This document shows positions 1-9,049 of a stretch of DNA of 56,806 nt, piece after piece. Position numbers and translations under genes: made by a program. The notes beneath the pieces are model-generated. The model made no database searches, was not told the DNA's origin, and saw only the letters and a list, made by a program, of their open reading frames with translations. Origin of the DNA: a virus. The stretch spans positions 1-56,806 of the IMG/VR virus record IMGVR_UViG_3300017989_000017; one strand, 5' to 3'. Every line of letters begins with the position of its first letter. Within the stretch, counting starts at the first letter, position 1.

Positions 1-123
1 GCGTGTGGGCACGGCCTACGTCCCGACGTCGCAGAAGATCCTGCGTGCGACCGGCGCCATCACCGGCACGTTCACGGTCGGCGAGAACGTCTTCCAGCTG
101 ATCGACACGACCAGCGCGGCGAC
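1..123. repeat. Left copy of 123-bp terminal direct repeat
   Basis: Bases 1-123 are identical to the last 123 bases of the window (56684-56806). The repeat lies inside the tail tube gene and the reading frame is preserved across the join. This is what an assembler leaves at the ends of a circular or circularly permuted molecule. A genuine direct terminal repeat would more often sit between genes. Confidence 0.97.
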
Positions 124-940
124 TGCGCTCGACGTGGCTTACGGCCGCGTCGTGGCGACCGGCGGCTCGGGCGGCTCGGCGTACGTCGACATCCAGACGT
201 ACGACTCGTCGTTCCCGTTCGCGATCGAAGCTGCGCCGCCTGCCGACATCACCGGCGTCGACTCCGGCGCGACGCAGGCGACCACGGCCGTCGAGCTGGT
301 GCAGGGTCAGTCGCTCACCGCGAAGTTCTTCGAGGACGGTATCTCGAAGACGTTCGCCGGCTGCCGGGGCTCGAACACCTTCAACCTGCCCACGGGTGGC
401 TTCCCCACGATGGACGTCAACCTGCAGGGCGCCTACAACGCTGTCGCCGACGAGGCGAACCTCTCGACCGGCGGTGCGACGCAGGCCGCCGTTCCGACGT
501 TCCTCGGCACCGAGTTCCGCGTCAACCGGACCTGGCTCCCGTGCGCGTCGCAGATCACGATCGACATGGGGCAGACCCTCGTGCGTCGGACCTGTCAAAA
601 CAACGCCGCAGGCCTGGAGGGCTTCATCATCACCGATCGCACGCCGACGCTGACGATGGACCCCGAGCAGGTGCAGGAGATCGTCTCCGGCGCCTACACG
701 AAGGCGAAGAACGCGACGACGTTCGACATGCAGCTGCGCTTCGGCAACTTCACGAGCGGCTCGGGCGTCGACGCCTGGCTGATCTCGATGGACGTCTGCC
801 AGTACGAGGCGCTCAACGCCGGCGATCGGGACGGACTGATCACCTACGACGCGACCGTCCAGATCAACTCGTACGACTCGGTGGAGGACGCCGAGATCGC
901 CATCTGCAACTACGACCGCGCGGTCGTGGACGCCATCTGA
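1..940 (+). CDS. Major tail (tail tube) protein, C-terminal part
   Basis: This is the 3' part of a gene that starts at 56082 at the other end of the window. Joined across the 123-bp repeat, it gives one 513-residue protein in a single frame (602 nt before the repeat plus 940 nt here). The deduced protein is rich in Thr, Ser and Val with alternating beta-type patterns and no signal peptide. It sits between the tail terminator and the tail assembly chaperone genes, which is the standard position of the siphovirus tail tube subunit. The product would polymerise around the tape measure to form the tail tube. At 513 residues it is longer than lambda gpV (246 aa), so it probably carries an extra surface domain. 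The role is assigned mainly from gene order. Confidence 0.75.
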   Translation, partial: RVGTAYVPTSQKILRATGAITGTFTVGENVFQLIDTTSAATALDVAYGRVVATGGSGGSAYVDIQTYDSSFPFAIEAAPPADITGVDSGATQATTAVELVQGQSLTAKFFEDGISKTFAGCRGSNTFNLPTGGFPTMDVNLQGAYNAVADEANLSTGGATQAAVPTFLGTEFRVNRTWLPCASQITIDMGQTLVRRTCQNNAAGLEGFIITDRTPTLTMDPEQVQEIVSGAYTKAKNATTFDMQLRFGNFTSGSGVDAWLISMDVCQYEALNAGDRDGLITYDATVQINSYDSVEDAEIAICNYDRAVVDAI

Positions 941-954
941 TCCAACCTAGCCGA

Positions 955-962
955 AAGGGGCC
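955..962 (+). promoter_or_regulatory. AAGGGGCC start-site element
   Basis: AAGGGGCC ends 6 nt before the ATG at 969. It is one of five near-identical elements of the form AGGGGCC-(A)ACC(C)-ATG in the window, the others ahead of 18254 (minus), 24278, 41143 and 53235. It is probably a Shine-Dalgarno variant with GGGG in place of GGAG. Confidence 0.55.
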
Positions 963-968
963 GTACCC

Positions 969-1433
969 ATGCAGCGCATCACCCGGAAGCCGAAGCTCCA
1001 CGAGTTCATCCCGACGTCGCAGAAGCGCGTCGTCGAACCCGGACGCATCGAGCCCATCCTCGACGACGACGGCGAGCCCGTTCTCGACGAGGATGGCAAC
1101 CCGACGCACGAGGTCATCGATCCCGTGCGCGAGCCGATCGACGAGCCGCTGACGTTCGTCTATCGGGAGCTTCGGCGTGCGGAGTTCTCCGCCGTGTCGG
1201 AGATCGTTCTTCGCGAGAAAGGCGAGTTCCAGTTCACGATCGACACCGCCTACGAGGTGGTCGAGATCGTGACCGAGGAGATCCGCAACGCCGAGATCGA
1301 GGAGGACGACGGGAGCGTGAGGCCGATCGAGATCCCCGGCGACCTCGACCTGCTCCCCGCTGCCGACGTCGCCGAGTTCGGCCTGCACGTCTTCGCCGAG
1401 GCGCGACTGCGAGGCGACCAGGGGGAAAAGTGA
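969..1433 (+). CDS. Tail assembly chaperone-like protein (gpG position)
   Basis: This 154-residue acidic protein lies between the tail tube and the tape measure genes, where lambda-like phages keep the tail assembly chaperone pair G and GT. It begins with a short basic stretch. An acidic Asp/Glu-rich linker follows (about residues 30-60), then an alpha/beta region. The ATG at 969 is supported by an AAGGGGCC element 6 nt upstream. The last codons (GGG GAA AAG TGA) overlap the next gene by GTGA, and that gene is in the -1 frame. A frameshifted G-T type fusion is therefore possible. The role is inferred from position and size; no diagnostic motif was recognised. Confidence 0.6.
   Translation: MQRITRKPKLHEFIPTSQKRVVEPGRIEPILDDDGEPVLDEDGNPTHEVIDPVREPIDEPLTFVYRELRRAEFSAVSEIVLREKGEFQFTIDTAYEVVEIVTEEIRNAEIEEDDGSVRPIEIPGDLDLLPAADVAEFGLHVFAEARLRGDQGEK
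1421..1433 (+). other. Candidate -1 frameshift site or GTGA coupling between chaperone genes
   Basis: The run GGGGGAAAAG directly precedes the stop codon of the upstream chaperone gene, and the downstream gene is in the -1 frame. The zero-frame codons are GGG GAA AAG. A slip re-pairs AAG on AAA perfectly but GAA on GGA only with a G-U middle pair, so this is not a canonical X XXY YYZ heptamer. The GTGA overlap (1430-1433) would also allow simple reinitiation. Confidence 0.35.
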
Positions 1434-1876
1434 TCGCGGCGGCGCATCGCGTGCATCGGCTCGACGACGGCGCGCCGGACTGCACCGTGTGCCGTCGTCC
1501 TAGTCGCGCCGCGCTGCGCGAGCGCTGGGGATGCGATCGACCGGCCGTCAGCGAGGTCTTCCGGTCGACGTGTACCGAGTGCCACAACACCCGCGACGAC
1601 TGCGAGACGTGCGGCGGCTCCGGCTCCCAGGGCTGGTACCGCTGCCCGTCTTCGCAGACCGACGACTTCGGCATGATGGTCGCCGAGGTCGCCGAGAACC
1701 TGACGGCGTGGGGCGAGTGGCCTGACGGGAAGCCCTGGCAGGACCAGCCGAACTCGCTCTACGAGGCGGTGAAGCTGTACCGGAGCGAGGTGGGTCGAAT
1801 CCGTGAGGCGCAGCGCGAGTCGGCGCAGCGCGAGGCTGAGAGCGCGCGCAGGGCCGCGCAGGCGAAGCACCGATGA
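1430..1876 (+). CDS. Cys-rich protein in the gpT / second chaperone position
   Basis: This 148-residue protein is encoded immediately after, and in the -1 frame relative to, the chaperone-like gene. It starts at a GTG overlapping that gene's stop codon. The first half carries several Cys pairs (CTVC near residue 18, then STCTECHNTRDDCETCGGSG near 46-66) that resemble a DnaJ-type zinc finger. The C-terminal half is helical and ends in a charged Arg/Glu/Ala-rich tail. Position suggests a role with the tape measure in tail assembly, as a separate protein or as the C-terminal part of a frameshift fusion. The zinc finger is visible in the sequence; the tail-chaperone role is inferred from order. 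Confidence 0.6.
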   Translation: MIAAAHRVHRLDDGAPDCTVCRRPSRAALRERWGCDRPAVSEVFRSTCTECHNTRDDCETCGGSGSQGWYRCPSSQTDDFGMMVAEVAENLTAWGEWPDGKPWQDQPNSLYEAVKLYRSEVGRIREAQRESAQREAESARRAAQAKHR

Positions 1877-4323
1877 CCGACCGCAGCGAATTCGTCGTCT
1901 CCTTCCGCAGCGAGGACCAGGGCCTCGTCGGCGACTTCAAGCAGATCGGTACCGCGGGCAAGCGCGCCGGCGACAAGATCGAGGATGCCTTCGAGGACGC
2001 CGGTCGCGAGGTGCGGAAGTTCGGTCAGACGACCGACCGCACGATGAACCGCGTGCGTCGGAGCACGTCGAGCGTGACGAAGGCCGCGACGAGCCTCCGT
2101 GGTGCGTTCCTCGGGCTCGGCGTCGGTCTCGCTGCCGCTGCCGGCGGGCGGGCGGCGTTCTCGCTCGGCACCGACCTCCTGAGCCAGGCCAGCGACGCCG
2201 AGGAGGCGCAATCGAAGTTCGACGTCGTGTTCCGCGGTGTCACCGAGGAGGCGACCGACGCGGTGCAGCGCATCGCCGACGAGACTGGCCGCTCGCGCTT
2301 CGCGCTGACCGACTTCTTCTCGACGCTGCAGGACACGTTCGTCCCGCTGGGCTTCGCGCGCGACGAGGCGCTGGAGCTTTCTGAGACGCTCGTGCAGCTC
2401 GGCGTCGACCTGGGCTCGTTCAACAACCGCGCGGACGCCGAAGTCATCAAGGCCCTGCAGTCGGCGATCGTCGGCAACACGGAGACGCTGCGACAGTTCG
2501 GCGTCGTGATCACCCAGGAGACTCTCAACCAGGAGCTGCTCGCGCAGGGGATCGAGGGCGGCGTCAAGGCTGCGACCGAGGCCGAGAAAGCGTACGCCCG
2601 TGTCGCGATCACGTTGCGCTCCACGACCGACGCGCAGGGCGACGCGGCTCGCACCGCGGAGTCGTTCGAGAACCGCGTCAAGCGCCTGCAGGCGGCCTTC
2701 GAGGAGGTCCGCGTCGAGCTGGGCGGCCAGCTGATCGAGCTGGTGAACGAGTTGGTGACGGACCTGGGTGGCCTGGACGAGATCGTCGACCTGGTCACGA
2801 TCGGCCTGACCGCCGGTGCCGAGGCGTTCGAGATCATCCTCAAGGCCGCCTTCGCTGCGGCCGAGGGCTTCCTGCAGACGGGGCAGGACGCCGACACGCT
2901 GACCGAGAACATCAGCGGGCTCTCCGACGACTTCGAGGGATTCTTCGAGATCGCCGAGGACGTCGGCGAGGGCGTGAAGCGCTTCACGGACACAGTCGCC
3001 GACGCCGGGCCGATCTTCAGTGCGCTGGGCCAGACCGGCGCGATCGTCTTCAACGCACTCCAGGTCGGCGTCGACTCGCTGATCCTGGGCTTCACGGCCT
3101 TCCAGGGGACGATCCTCCCGATCCAGGAGCAGCTGCTGGGCCTCGCGCGCAGCGGCTTCGAGCCCCTGCAGGCGGCCTTCTCGTTCTTCGTGCGGGAGGG
3201 GATCGAGGGCTTCGCCGACATCCTCGACGGCGCCGCGCGCTTCGTCGCGTTCTTCGACAAGGATCTCTCGTTCGCGGCGAGCGGTGCTGCGGCCGTGATC
3301 CGCGGAAGCGCGTCGAACATCGCCGAGGGCTTCACCGAGGACGTCGACAACCTGCTCACCGCTGCCGAGGCGACCGCGAAGGACGCCGGCGAGCGACTGG
3401 GCGAGATCCAGCGCGACGCCGTCGAGCGCATCCTCGGCGCGCGCCCCGACGGCACCGGCGCGCTCGGTATCGACGATCTGCTCGGCTTCGGCGACACGTC
3501 GCTCGGCCCGCTCACCGGCGAGGGCAACGCCGAGGAGTTGGCGAACGCGATCGACAAGTTGTGGGAGGCCGCGGTCGAGATCGCGAACCCGGCCGAGATC
3601 CCCGTCGAGGTGCTTCCGCCGATGCCGGAGGAGGTCAAGGAGACGGTCATGCAGATCGAGGCCGAGGCGCCGCCGGTGAAGGTGGAGGTCAAGGTCGAGG
3701 GCGACACCGAGGAGACGAAGAAGAGCGTCGAGGAGACGAAGGACGCAATCGACGAGTTCTCCGCGGTCGCGCAGGACTCGTTCGAGGGCCTCCTCGTCAA
3801 CCTCTCCGACGGCGAGCGCGGCTTCGAGGACTTCGCGAACACGGCGATTCGCTCCCTTGCACGCGTCGCCGCGCAACAGCTGACATCTTCGATCTTCACG
3901 GGGCTCGGGTTCAGCGAGGGTGGGACGCTCTCGTTCTCGCAGGGTGGCACGCTCACGAGCGGCGGGAAGCCGATCAGTTTCGGCGCGTTCCCGACCGGCG
4001 GGGTCGTGCGTGACCCAACCGTCGCCCTGTTCGGCGACCAGTCGCCCGCGTTCAAGGGCGAGGCGTTCGTGCCGATCCCCGGCGACGCGCAGGGCATCCC
4101 CGTCGACTTCCGTGGCGGCTTCCCGGAGCAAGCCGCGGGCGGCGACTCGGCGCCGATCTACAACTTCCGCTTCGACGTCAGCGCGACGGACGCCGCATCG
4201 TTCAACGATCAGCTCGTGCGCAGCTCCACGCGAGATCTGCTCACCGGCATCGTCGCCGACGGGATTCGTGGGGCGAGCCCGGGGCTCCGCGCCGAGGTTC
4301 GGAGTGTCGCGAACAGCGCATGA
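1873..4323 (+). CDS. Tail tape measure protein
   Basis: This 816-residue protein has typical tape measure features. The N-terminus is helical. A Gly/Ala-rich hydrophobic stretch lies near residues 75-95 and another hydrophobic region in the middle. Long helical, repetitive stretches follow, and the C-terminus (about 720-780) has the GG-rich segment with 'GGVVRDPTVALFGDQ' and 'GEAFVPI', as in lambda gpH-type tape measures. Its length should set tail length. At the usual roughly 1.5 angstrom per residue this would be about 120 nm (inference). It overlaps the preceding Cys-rich gene by ATGA and is followed 3 nt later by the tail-tip genes. No lytic domain was seen inside it. Confidence 0.92.
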   Translation: MTDRSEFVVSFRSEDQGLVGDFKQIGTAGKRAGDKIEDAFEDAGREVRKFGQTTDRTMNRVRRSTSSVTKAATSLRGAFLGLGVGLAAAAGGRAAFSLGTDLLSQASDAEEAQSKFDVVFRGVTEEATDAVQRIADETGRSRFALTDFFSTLQDTFVPLGFARDEALELSETLVQLGVDLGSFNNRADAEVIKALQSAIVGNTETLRQFGVVITQETLNQELLAQGIEGGVKAATEAEKAYARVAITLRSTTDAQGDAARTAESFENRVKRLQAAFEEVRVELGGQLIELVNELVTDLGGLDEIVDLVTIGLTAGAEAFEIILKAAFAAAEGFLQTGQDADTLTENISGLSDDFEGFFEIAEDVGEGVKRFTDTVADAGPIFSALGQTGAIVFNALQVGVDSLILGFTAFQGTILPIQEQLLGLARSGFEPLQAAFSFFVREGIEGFADILDGAARFVAFFDKDLSFAASGAAAVIRGSASNIAEGFTEDVDNLLTAAEATAKDAGERLGEIQRDAVERILGARPDGTGALGIDDLLGFGDTSLGPLTGEGNAEELANAIDKLWEAAVEIANPAEIPVEVLPPMPEEVKETVMQIEAEAPPVKVEVKVEGDTEETKKSVEETKDAIDEFSAVAQDSFEGLLVNLSDGERGFEDFANTAIRSLARVAAQQLTSSIFTGLGFSEGGTLSFSQGGTLTSGGKPISFGAFPTGGVVRDPTVALFGDQSPAFKGEAFVPIPGDAQGIPVDFRGGFPEQAAGGDSAPIYNFRFDVSATDAASFNDQLVRSSTRDLLTGIVADGIRGASPGLRAEVRSVANSA

Positions 4324-4326
4324 GCC

Positions 4327-7300
4327 ATGCACGTCATCCCCTCCGACGACTCCTTCGACTACGGCAACGCTGGTTCCGATCCCTACGGAACCTTCTTGCT
4401 CGGGTACTTGGGCTGGGAGCCGAAGAGCGGCGTGGACGCTGGGCTCCTCGTTCGCAGCGGCGCGGTCGGTCCGGGGCGCGCGTGGGCGATCGGCGAAGAG
4501 GACATCGCGACGAACGACGACGTGCCCGTCGCGTTCATGCGCCGGCAGTCGTTTCAGGCCGACTGCTCTGTCCGGGCGGCCTTCAAGTTCACTGCGCGTC
4601 AGGGTGTTGCGACCCAGGATCACGGGTACGAGCTGGGCGTCTTCGCTCGCGCTACTGGCGGCACCCTGACCGACGACGGGACCGAGTTCGTCCACTACGT
4701 CGATGGAAGCGCCTACGCCGCGCTGCTCACGCGGACCGGCACCGATGCGTACGACCTGACGATCGCGCGGTGGAGCGGCGGGACTGAGACGACGCTCGCG
4801 ACGAAGTCGCTCACGCTGATCGCTCCGACGCTCGTCAGCAAGGCGCTGCGGCTGCGCCTCGACTGCGTGACGAACGTCTCAGGCGACGTCGAGCTGTCCG
4901 CGCAGGTGCAGAACCTCGCGGCCTACGACGTCACGCCGAAGAAGCCGTCGCGCCCGGTCGGCGGCTTCCAGCTTCCCGGCGCCTCGGTCGGCATCCTGGA
5001 CATCGAGGACGACTGGACGGAGCTGCTCTCGCACACCGACAGCTCGGGCTCGAAGCTCACTTCGGCTGGCCGCTGCGGGTTCCTGATCGAGCGCGAGCGC
5101 GAGTACGACTCCGGCGCGACGCGGATCGTGACGGCGATCTCGAACTTCACGGTGCGCACCGAGGCGGAAACGATCCTGTTCGCCGACGGCTTCAAGCGTG
5201 CGGCGATCAACCTCGGGCGCCCCTTCACTGACGCGTGGTCGGACCCGGCGACCTCGGTGCAGGGCGACTGGACGCACGACCTGTTCAGTGTCGAGCAGGA
5301 CGCGAGCGTGATGCTGCGCCGCGACACCGCTGCCGAGGAGGTCACGCAGACGCCGACCGCGTCTCCGGGCTCGTCGATGAACCTGACGCCGGCGACGAGC
5401 GACTACCTCTCGATCGACCTGAGCGACGCCGGCTACGTCGGCGCGATCCCGCTGCGCTCGGCGACCCTGTTCACCTGGGCGTGCCGCACGAACCTCGACG
5501 CGAACGCCGCGGGCAACGTGCTCTGGGACGACTTCCTCTCGCTCGGCAACGGGCAGTCGATCGGGTTTACGCTCGGGCTGACTCCGGGCGGCGCGGCGAA
5601 CACGTTCCGCATGTACGCGATCGTCAGCGGCACGGGGACCTCGTCGGGGACCACCTACGAGACCGCCGACATCGCCGAGGCGTCGATCCTCTCGACGACG
5701 GCGCACCTGGCCTGGACCCTCAGCTCGGCGAACGACCGGGTGCGCTTCTACCTGAACGGGACCCTGCAGGTGGAGCGCGCGATGACCGAGGACCCGGAGA
5801 TCCGCGGCGCGACCGAGACCCGGGTGGGCTGGAACGGCACGGCCGGCGCCACGACCGCGAACTTCCTCGACGGGCGCGTCGACGACCTCCGGCTCTACTG
5901 GCTGGAGCTGGACGCCGCGGCCCTGCAGCACCTCGCCGCGACCAGCCTCTCCGGGGTCGGGACGGGGATCGACTTCCCGTCCCTGGGACTCCTGATCGAC
6001 TTCGAGGCGGCTCAGAGCCAGGTCGCGACCCTCGGCGGGTACTTCCCGGCCACGCACGGCGTCTCTCCTGGCGTCTCCTGGGCTTTCGAGGGGTCTGCGG
6101 CGACGACGACCGGGATCAGCGCCGCGGCCCGTACGCGGGCGTACAGCGCCTCCCAGCGCCCCGTCGACGACGACCGGAACCAGAACCGGGCCGTGACGGT
6201 CGAGCTGGCCGACGTGAACACCACGGCCGGGCCCTTCGTGCGGGGCGCGCTGGCGGCCGACGGGACCTTCACGGGCTACCGCCTGGACGTCCGCCCGGCC
6301 CCCGACGCCGTCGCGCTGCTCTACCGGGTCAACTCCGGGGCCGAGACCCTGCTGGCGCAGGCGTCGATCACGCTGGCCCTCTCGACCCAGTACGTCGTCC
6401 AGCTGCAGGTGAGCCGCTCGAATTCCGGGCAGCCCGACTCGGCCAGCACGCTCGCGGCCTACCTCGGCGGGACGCAGATCGTGCTCGTCGCCGAGACGGC
6501 CGCCGACAACGTGTTCGCGGACAGCGCGGGGACGATCCGCGACGCGAGCACCAACCGGATCGCGTCGGGCAAGCTGGAGGGGTTCCACATCCTCACGCCC
6601 GGCGGGACCGGCGCGACCGACATCGACACCTGGGCCCAGGGCCCCCTCGACAACCTGACCTTCGCGATCGAGGGCGACTCGATCGTCCTGCGGTCGGAGG
6701 TCAGCGGGGTCACCGGGAACCTGACGGACGGCGTCGGGACCGGGAACGCTCCGCTGCAGCCGCTGCGCCGCGCGCAGCTCGCGCACATCGACGTCGCCCG
6801 GTACGAGTCGTCCCACCCCGTGCGCAAGCTGCGCGGGGAGGTCTCGCGGCGCGGGTTCGAGAGCGTGTCGTTCCTGCTCTCCGACTCGGAGCTGACGGCG
6901 TTCCGCACGTTCTTCAACGACCACCGCGCGAGCGAGATCCCGTTCCTCTGGACGCCGCCGGACGAAGCGCAGGGGACCTTCTCGTTCGGCCGCCCGCAGT
7001 TCACCGCGACGCCGATCGTCCCCGGGCAGACGCAGGTTACCTTCGACCTGATCGAGCGGCTCGACTACGTGGACAGCCCGCCCGCGCTCCTCACGCCGGC
7101 GCAGGCGCCCGGTCGCCTCTTCTGGTGCTCGGCGCAGACGAACTGCTTCACGATCTCGCCGACGCCCGACGCGGTCCCCGACGACAAGACGAAGACGTTC
7201 ACCTCGCTCCTCGGTCCCGTCGATCGCTGGTCGAACGCCGACGCGCAGTACCCCTCCCCGACGGACGGCTCGGTCGGTCGTCACCTCAGCGCGGCCTTCT

Positions 7301-7962
7301 CGGACTCGGTGGGCAACGGCACCCCGCGCTGGGGGCTCGTCGAGTTCGCGTCGACGGCGGTCATCAACGGCAAGCGCACGATCGAGTCGCGCGAGAACGA
7401 CGTCTACTACCTCGCGAATCCGAACCTGAACTTCTACGTCCTGCCGTGGTGGGGCGAGTCGGGGTTCACGTTCATCGCACACATCATCCCGCCGACGTCG
7501 GGCTACGGCGCGAGCGAGCACATCCTCCGGCTCGCCGACCCCAGCGGGAACGAGATCTGCCGCGTCGGCTGGACGACGTCGCAGTTCTACGCGGTGCCCG
7601 GTGTCGTGATCGCGGGGGGTGCGCTCTCTGGCTACGACCTCGGCGGCTCCACGGCAGCGAAGACGATCGTCGTGCGCTGGCAGCCGAACTCGCCGATTCG
7701 GATCTACGACGGCGGCGGCGCGGCAGTGGCCTCGACCTCGGCGTCCATTCCGGCGCTGCCGCTGGCGGTTCCCCTCTTCCAGTCGATCTTCCAGTCGTCG
7801 ACCTCGGAGGGCACCGCGCTCTCGCCTGACGCCGACATCGGCACGCGGCTGTTCCTGCAGGAGGTCGCCGCCTTCTCGCGCGGCCTCACCGACGACGAGA
7901 TCAACGGCATCGGGAGCTACTTCGCCGCGCAGTACGGCTCGACCTGGACGGACTTGGCATGA
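4327..7962 (+). CDS. Minor tail protein with LamG/concanavalin-like domains and a gpM-like segment
   Basis: This 1211-residue tail-tip protein follows the tape measure. Three beta-sandwich stretches can be read. One near residues 350-540 has the LamG hallmarks of a strand with 'RVRFYLNGTLQ' and a terminal 'VDDLRLY'. A second lies around 545-800. A third at the C-terminus (about 1010-1205) ends in 'AFSRGLTDDEINGI', typical of phage LamG domains. Residues about 815-930 contain 'FRTFFNDHRASEIPFLWTPP', like the lambda gpM/DUF2460-type minor tail fold. The protein probably forms part of the distal tail and binds surface glycans. Codon use changes noticeably inside the gene (about 5740-6750), suggesting that a domain was swapped in. 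Confidence 0.8.
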   Translation: MHVIPSDDSFDYGNAGSDPYGTFLLGYLGWEPKSGVDAGLLVRSGAVGPGRAWAIGEEDIATNDDVPVAFMRRQSFQADCSVRAAFKFTARQGVATQDHGYELGVFARATGGTLTDDGTEFVHYVDGSAYAALLTRTGTDAYDLTIARWSGGTETTLATKSLTLIAPTLVSKALRLRLDCVTNVSGDVELSAQVQNLAAYDVTPKKPSRPVGGFQLPGASVGILDIEDDWTELLSHTDSSGSKLTSAGRCGFLIEREREYDSGATRIVTAISNFTVRTEAETILFADGFKRAAINLGRPFTDAWSDPATSVQGDWTHDLFSVEQDASVMLRRDTAAEEVTQTPTASPGSSMNLTPATSDYLSIDLSDAGYVGAIPLRSATLFTWACRTNLDANAAGNVLWDDFLSLGNGQSIGFTLGLTPGGAANTFRMYAIVSGTGTSSGTTYETADIAEASILSTTAHLAWTLSSANDRVRFYLNGTLQVERAMTEDPEIRGATETRVGWNGTAGATTANFLDGRVDDLRLYWLELDAAALQHLAATSLSGVGTGIDFPSLGLLIDFEAAQSQVATLGGYFPATHGVSPGVSWAFEGSAATTTGISAAARTRAYSASQRPVDDDRNQNRAVTVELADVNTTAGPFVRGALAADGTFTGYRLDVRPAPDAVALLYRVNSGAETLLAQASITLALSTQYVVQLQVSRSNSGQPDSASTLAAYLGGTQIVLVAETAADNVFADSAGTIRDASTNRIASGKLEGFHILTPGGTGATDIDTWAQGPLDNLTFAIEGDSIVLRSEVSGVTGNLTDGVGTGNAPLQPLRRAQLAHIDVARYESSHPVRKLRGEVSRRGFESVSFLLSDSELTAFRTFFNDHRASEIPFLWTPPDEAQGTFSFGRPQFTATPIVPGQTQVTFDLIERLDYVDSPPALLTPAQAPGRLFWCSAQTNCFTISPTPDAVPDDKTKTFTSLLGPVDRWSNADAQYPSPTDGSVGRHLSAAFSDSVGNGTPRWGLVEFASTAVINGKRTIESRENDVYYLANPNLNFYVLPWWGESGFTFIAHIIPPTSGYGASEHILRLADPSGNEICRVGWTTSQFYAVPGVVIAGGALSGYDLGGSTAAKTIVVRWQPNSPIRIYDGGGAAVASTSASIPALPLAVPLFQSIFQSSTSEGTALSPDADIGTRLFLQEVAAFSRGLTDDEINGIGSYFAAQYGSTWTDLA

Positions 7963-8642
7963 GAGACATCCCCGAAGAGTTCCGGCTCGCGAAGGACGAG
8001 CGGTTCCAGCAGTACCCGTGGGTGTGGCTGGTCGAGACGAGCGTTCCGACGACGCCGATCAAGCCGCTGCGCATCTGCAACTACACGAAGGTCGTCGAGT
8101 TCGACGCCGACAACACCGGCATCCCGCAGAAGTTCTACCCCGCGCCGTTCTCGTTCGGTGACGTGCGCATCGACACGGAGGGCTCGCTCCCGTCGCTGCC
8201 GCTGACGATCGGGAACGTGACGCGGGAGGTGCTCGCGATCCTGCTGAACAACGACTACCTCGTCGGGCGCGACGCGAAGCTGACGCTCGTCAACGCCGCG
8301 TCGCTGGACAACGCCGACGCCAAGATGGAATTCCCGGTGCAGATCCGCTCCGCGTCGGAGAACAACTCGACGATCACGTTCAACCTGTCGAGCTTCGCCC
8401 TCAACAACGTCACCGCGCCCCAGTTCCGCGTCTCGCGTACGGGCTGCTGGCACAACTACGGCGACGACGGCTGCGGCTTCGATATCGCCGGGCTCGACCC
8501 CGGGCAGGCCACGCTGGGCGCCTGCGGGAAGACGATCCCCGAGTGCGAGGCCCGCGGCGCCCTTGAGGTGGCGGACGGCCGTCCGCAGGATCACCCGAAG
8601 CGGATCGGGCTGTTCCCTGGACTCCCGCTGGCTGGACAATGA
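7959..8642 (+). CDS. Minor tail protein L-like, Fe-S cluster tail-tip protein
   Basis: This 227-residue protein matches the lambda gpL family. It has a beta-rich body and a C-terminal four-cysteine module, C163, C172, C189 and C196 (spacing C-x8-C-x16-C-x6-C). In lambda gpL the equivalent cysteines bind a [4Fe-4S] cluster. The gene order here, L-like, K-like, I/J-like, is the lambda tail-tip order, which strengthens the call. The start is an ATG overlapping the previous stop (ATGA). The product should sit at the junction of the tail tube and the central fibre. Confidence 0.88.
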   Translation: MRDIPEEFRLAKDERFQQYPWVWLVETSVPTTPIKPLRICNYTKVVEFDADNTGIPQKFYPAPFSFGDVRIDTEGSLPSLPLTIGNVTREVLAILLNNDYLVGRDAKLTLVNAASLDNADAKMEFPVQIRSASENNSTITFNLSSFALNNVTAPQFRVSRTGCWHNYGDDGCGFDIAGLDPGQATLGACGKTIPECEARGALEVADGRPQDHPKRIGLFPGLPLAGQ

Positions 8643-9049
8643 CCTCGCGCGACTTCAAGGACCTGATGGAGATTCCCTGGCGGGAGCTGCACTGCGGGCA
8701 GCTCGCCTACCGGGTCCTGACCGAGTTCTTCGACATCGACGTCCGCGAAAGCGACCTCTGGATGTCGAGCAAGGACATCGGCACCGCGGAACTGGAGCGC
8801 CTCGTCGATCGCTACCTGCAGACGCAGGGGCATCGCTGGCAGCTCGTCGAGGATGCCCAGATCGGCGACGTCGTCCTCTCCGCTGGCTCGCAGGAGTTCG
8901 GGCGGCACCACCTCTCGGTGGTCATCTCGACCGAGCCGTTCGCGAAGGTCATCACCACCTCGCGCAAGGCCGGCTACCCGTTCATCCAGCACCTCGATCG
9001 CACGCCGCAGGTGATGGGGATCTACCGCTTCGTCGGAGACCAGGGATGA
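8639..9049 (+). CDS. Tail-tip NlpC/P60 peptidase, gpK-like
   Basis: This 136-residue protein is a small NlpC/P60-type cysteine peptidase. The catalytic Cys is probably C19 in 'ELHCGQLAYRVL' at the start of a helix. The His is H91 in 'GRHHLSVVI', and a third polar residue may be H118. In lambda the equivalent gpK lies between gpL and gpI and is needed for tail-tip assembly. Such domains cut peptidoglycan stem peptides locally during entry. It overlaps the L-like gene (ATGA) and the J-like gene. The N-terminal JAB domain found in lambda gpK is missing, so this is a short version. Confidence 0.87.
   Translation: MTSRDFKDLMEIPWRELHCGQLAYRVLTEFFDIDVRESDLWMSSKDIGTAELERLVDRYLQTQGHRWQLVEDAQIGDVVLSAGSQEFGRHHLSVVISTEPFAKVITTSRKAGYPFIQHLDRTPQVMGIYRFVGDQG

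Noticed and set aside
1-123. True direct terminal repeats of a linear virion genome
   Set aside because: The repeat lies inside a tail gene and is short; overlap of a circular assembly is simpler.
1759-4695. A 978-codon minus-strand open frame opposite the tape measure
   Set aside because: It is low-complexity Arg/Asp/Leu-rich, typical of the antisense shadow of GC-rich codons, and has no family features. The plus-strand tape measure explains the DNA.
8639-9049. Endolysin
   Set aside because: NlpC/P60 domain, but position between gpL-like and gpJ-like genes and absence of signal or holin neighbours mark it as the tail-tip peptidase.
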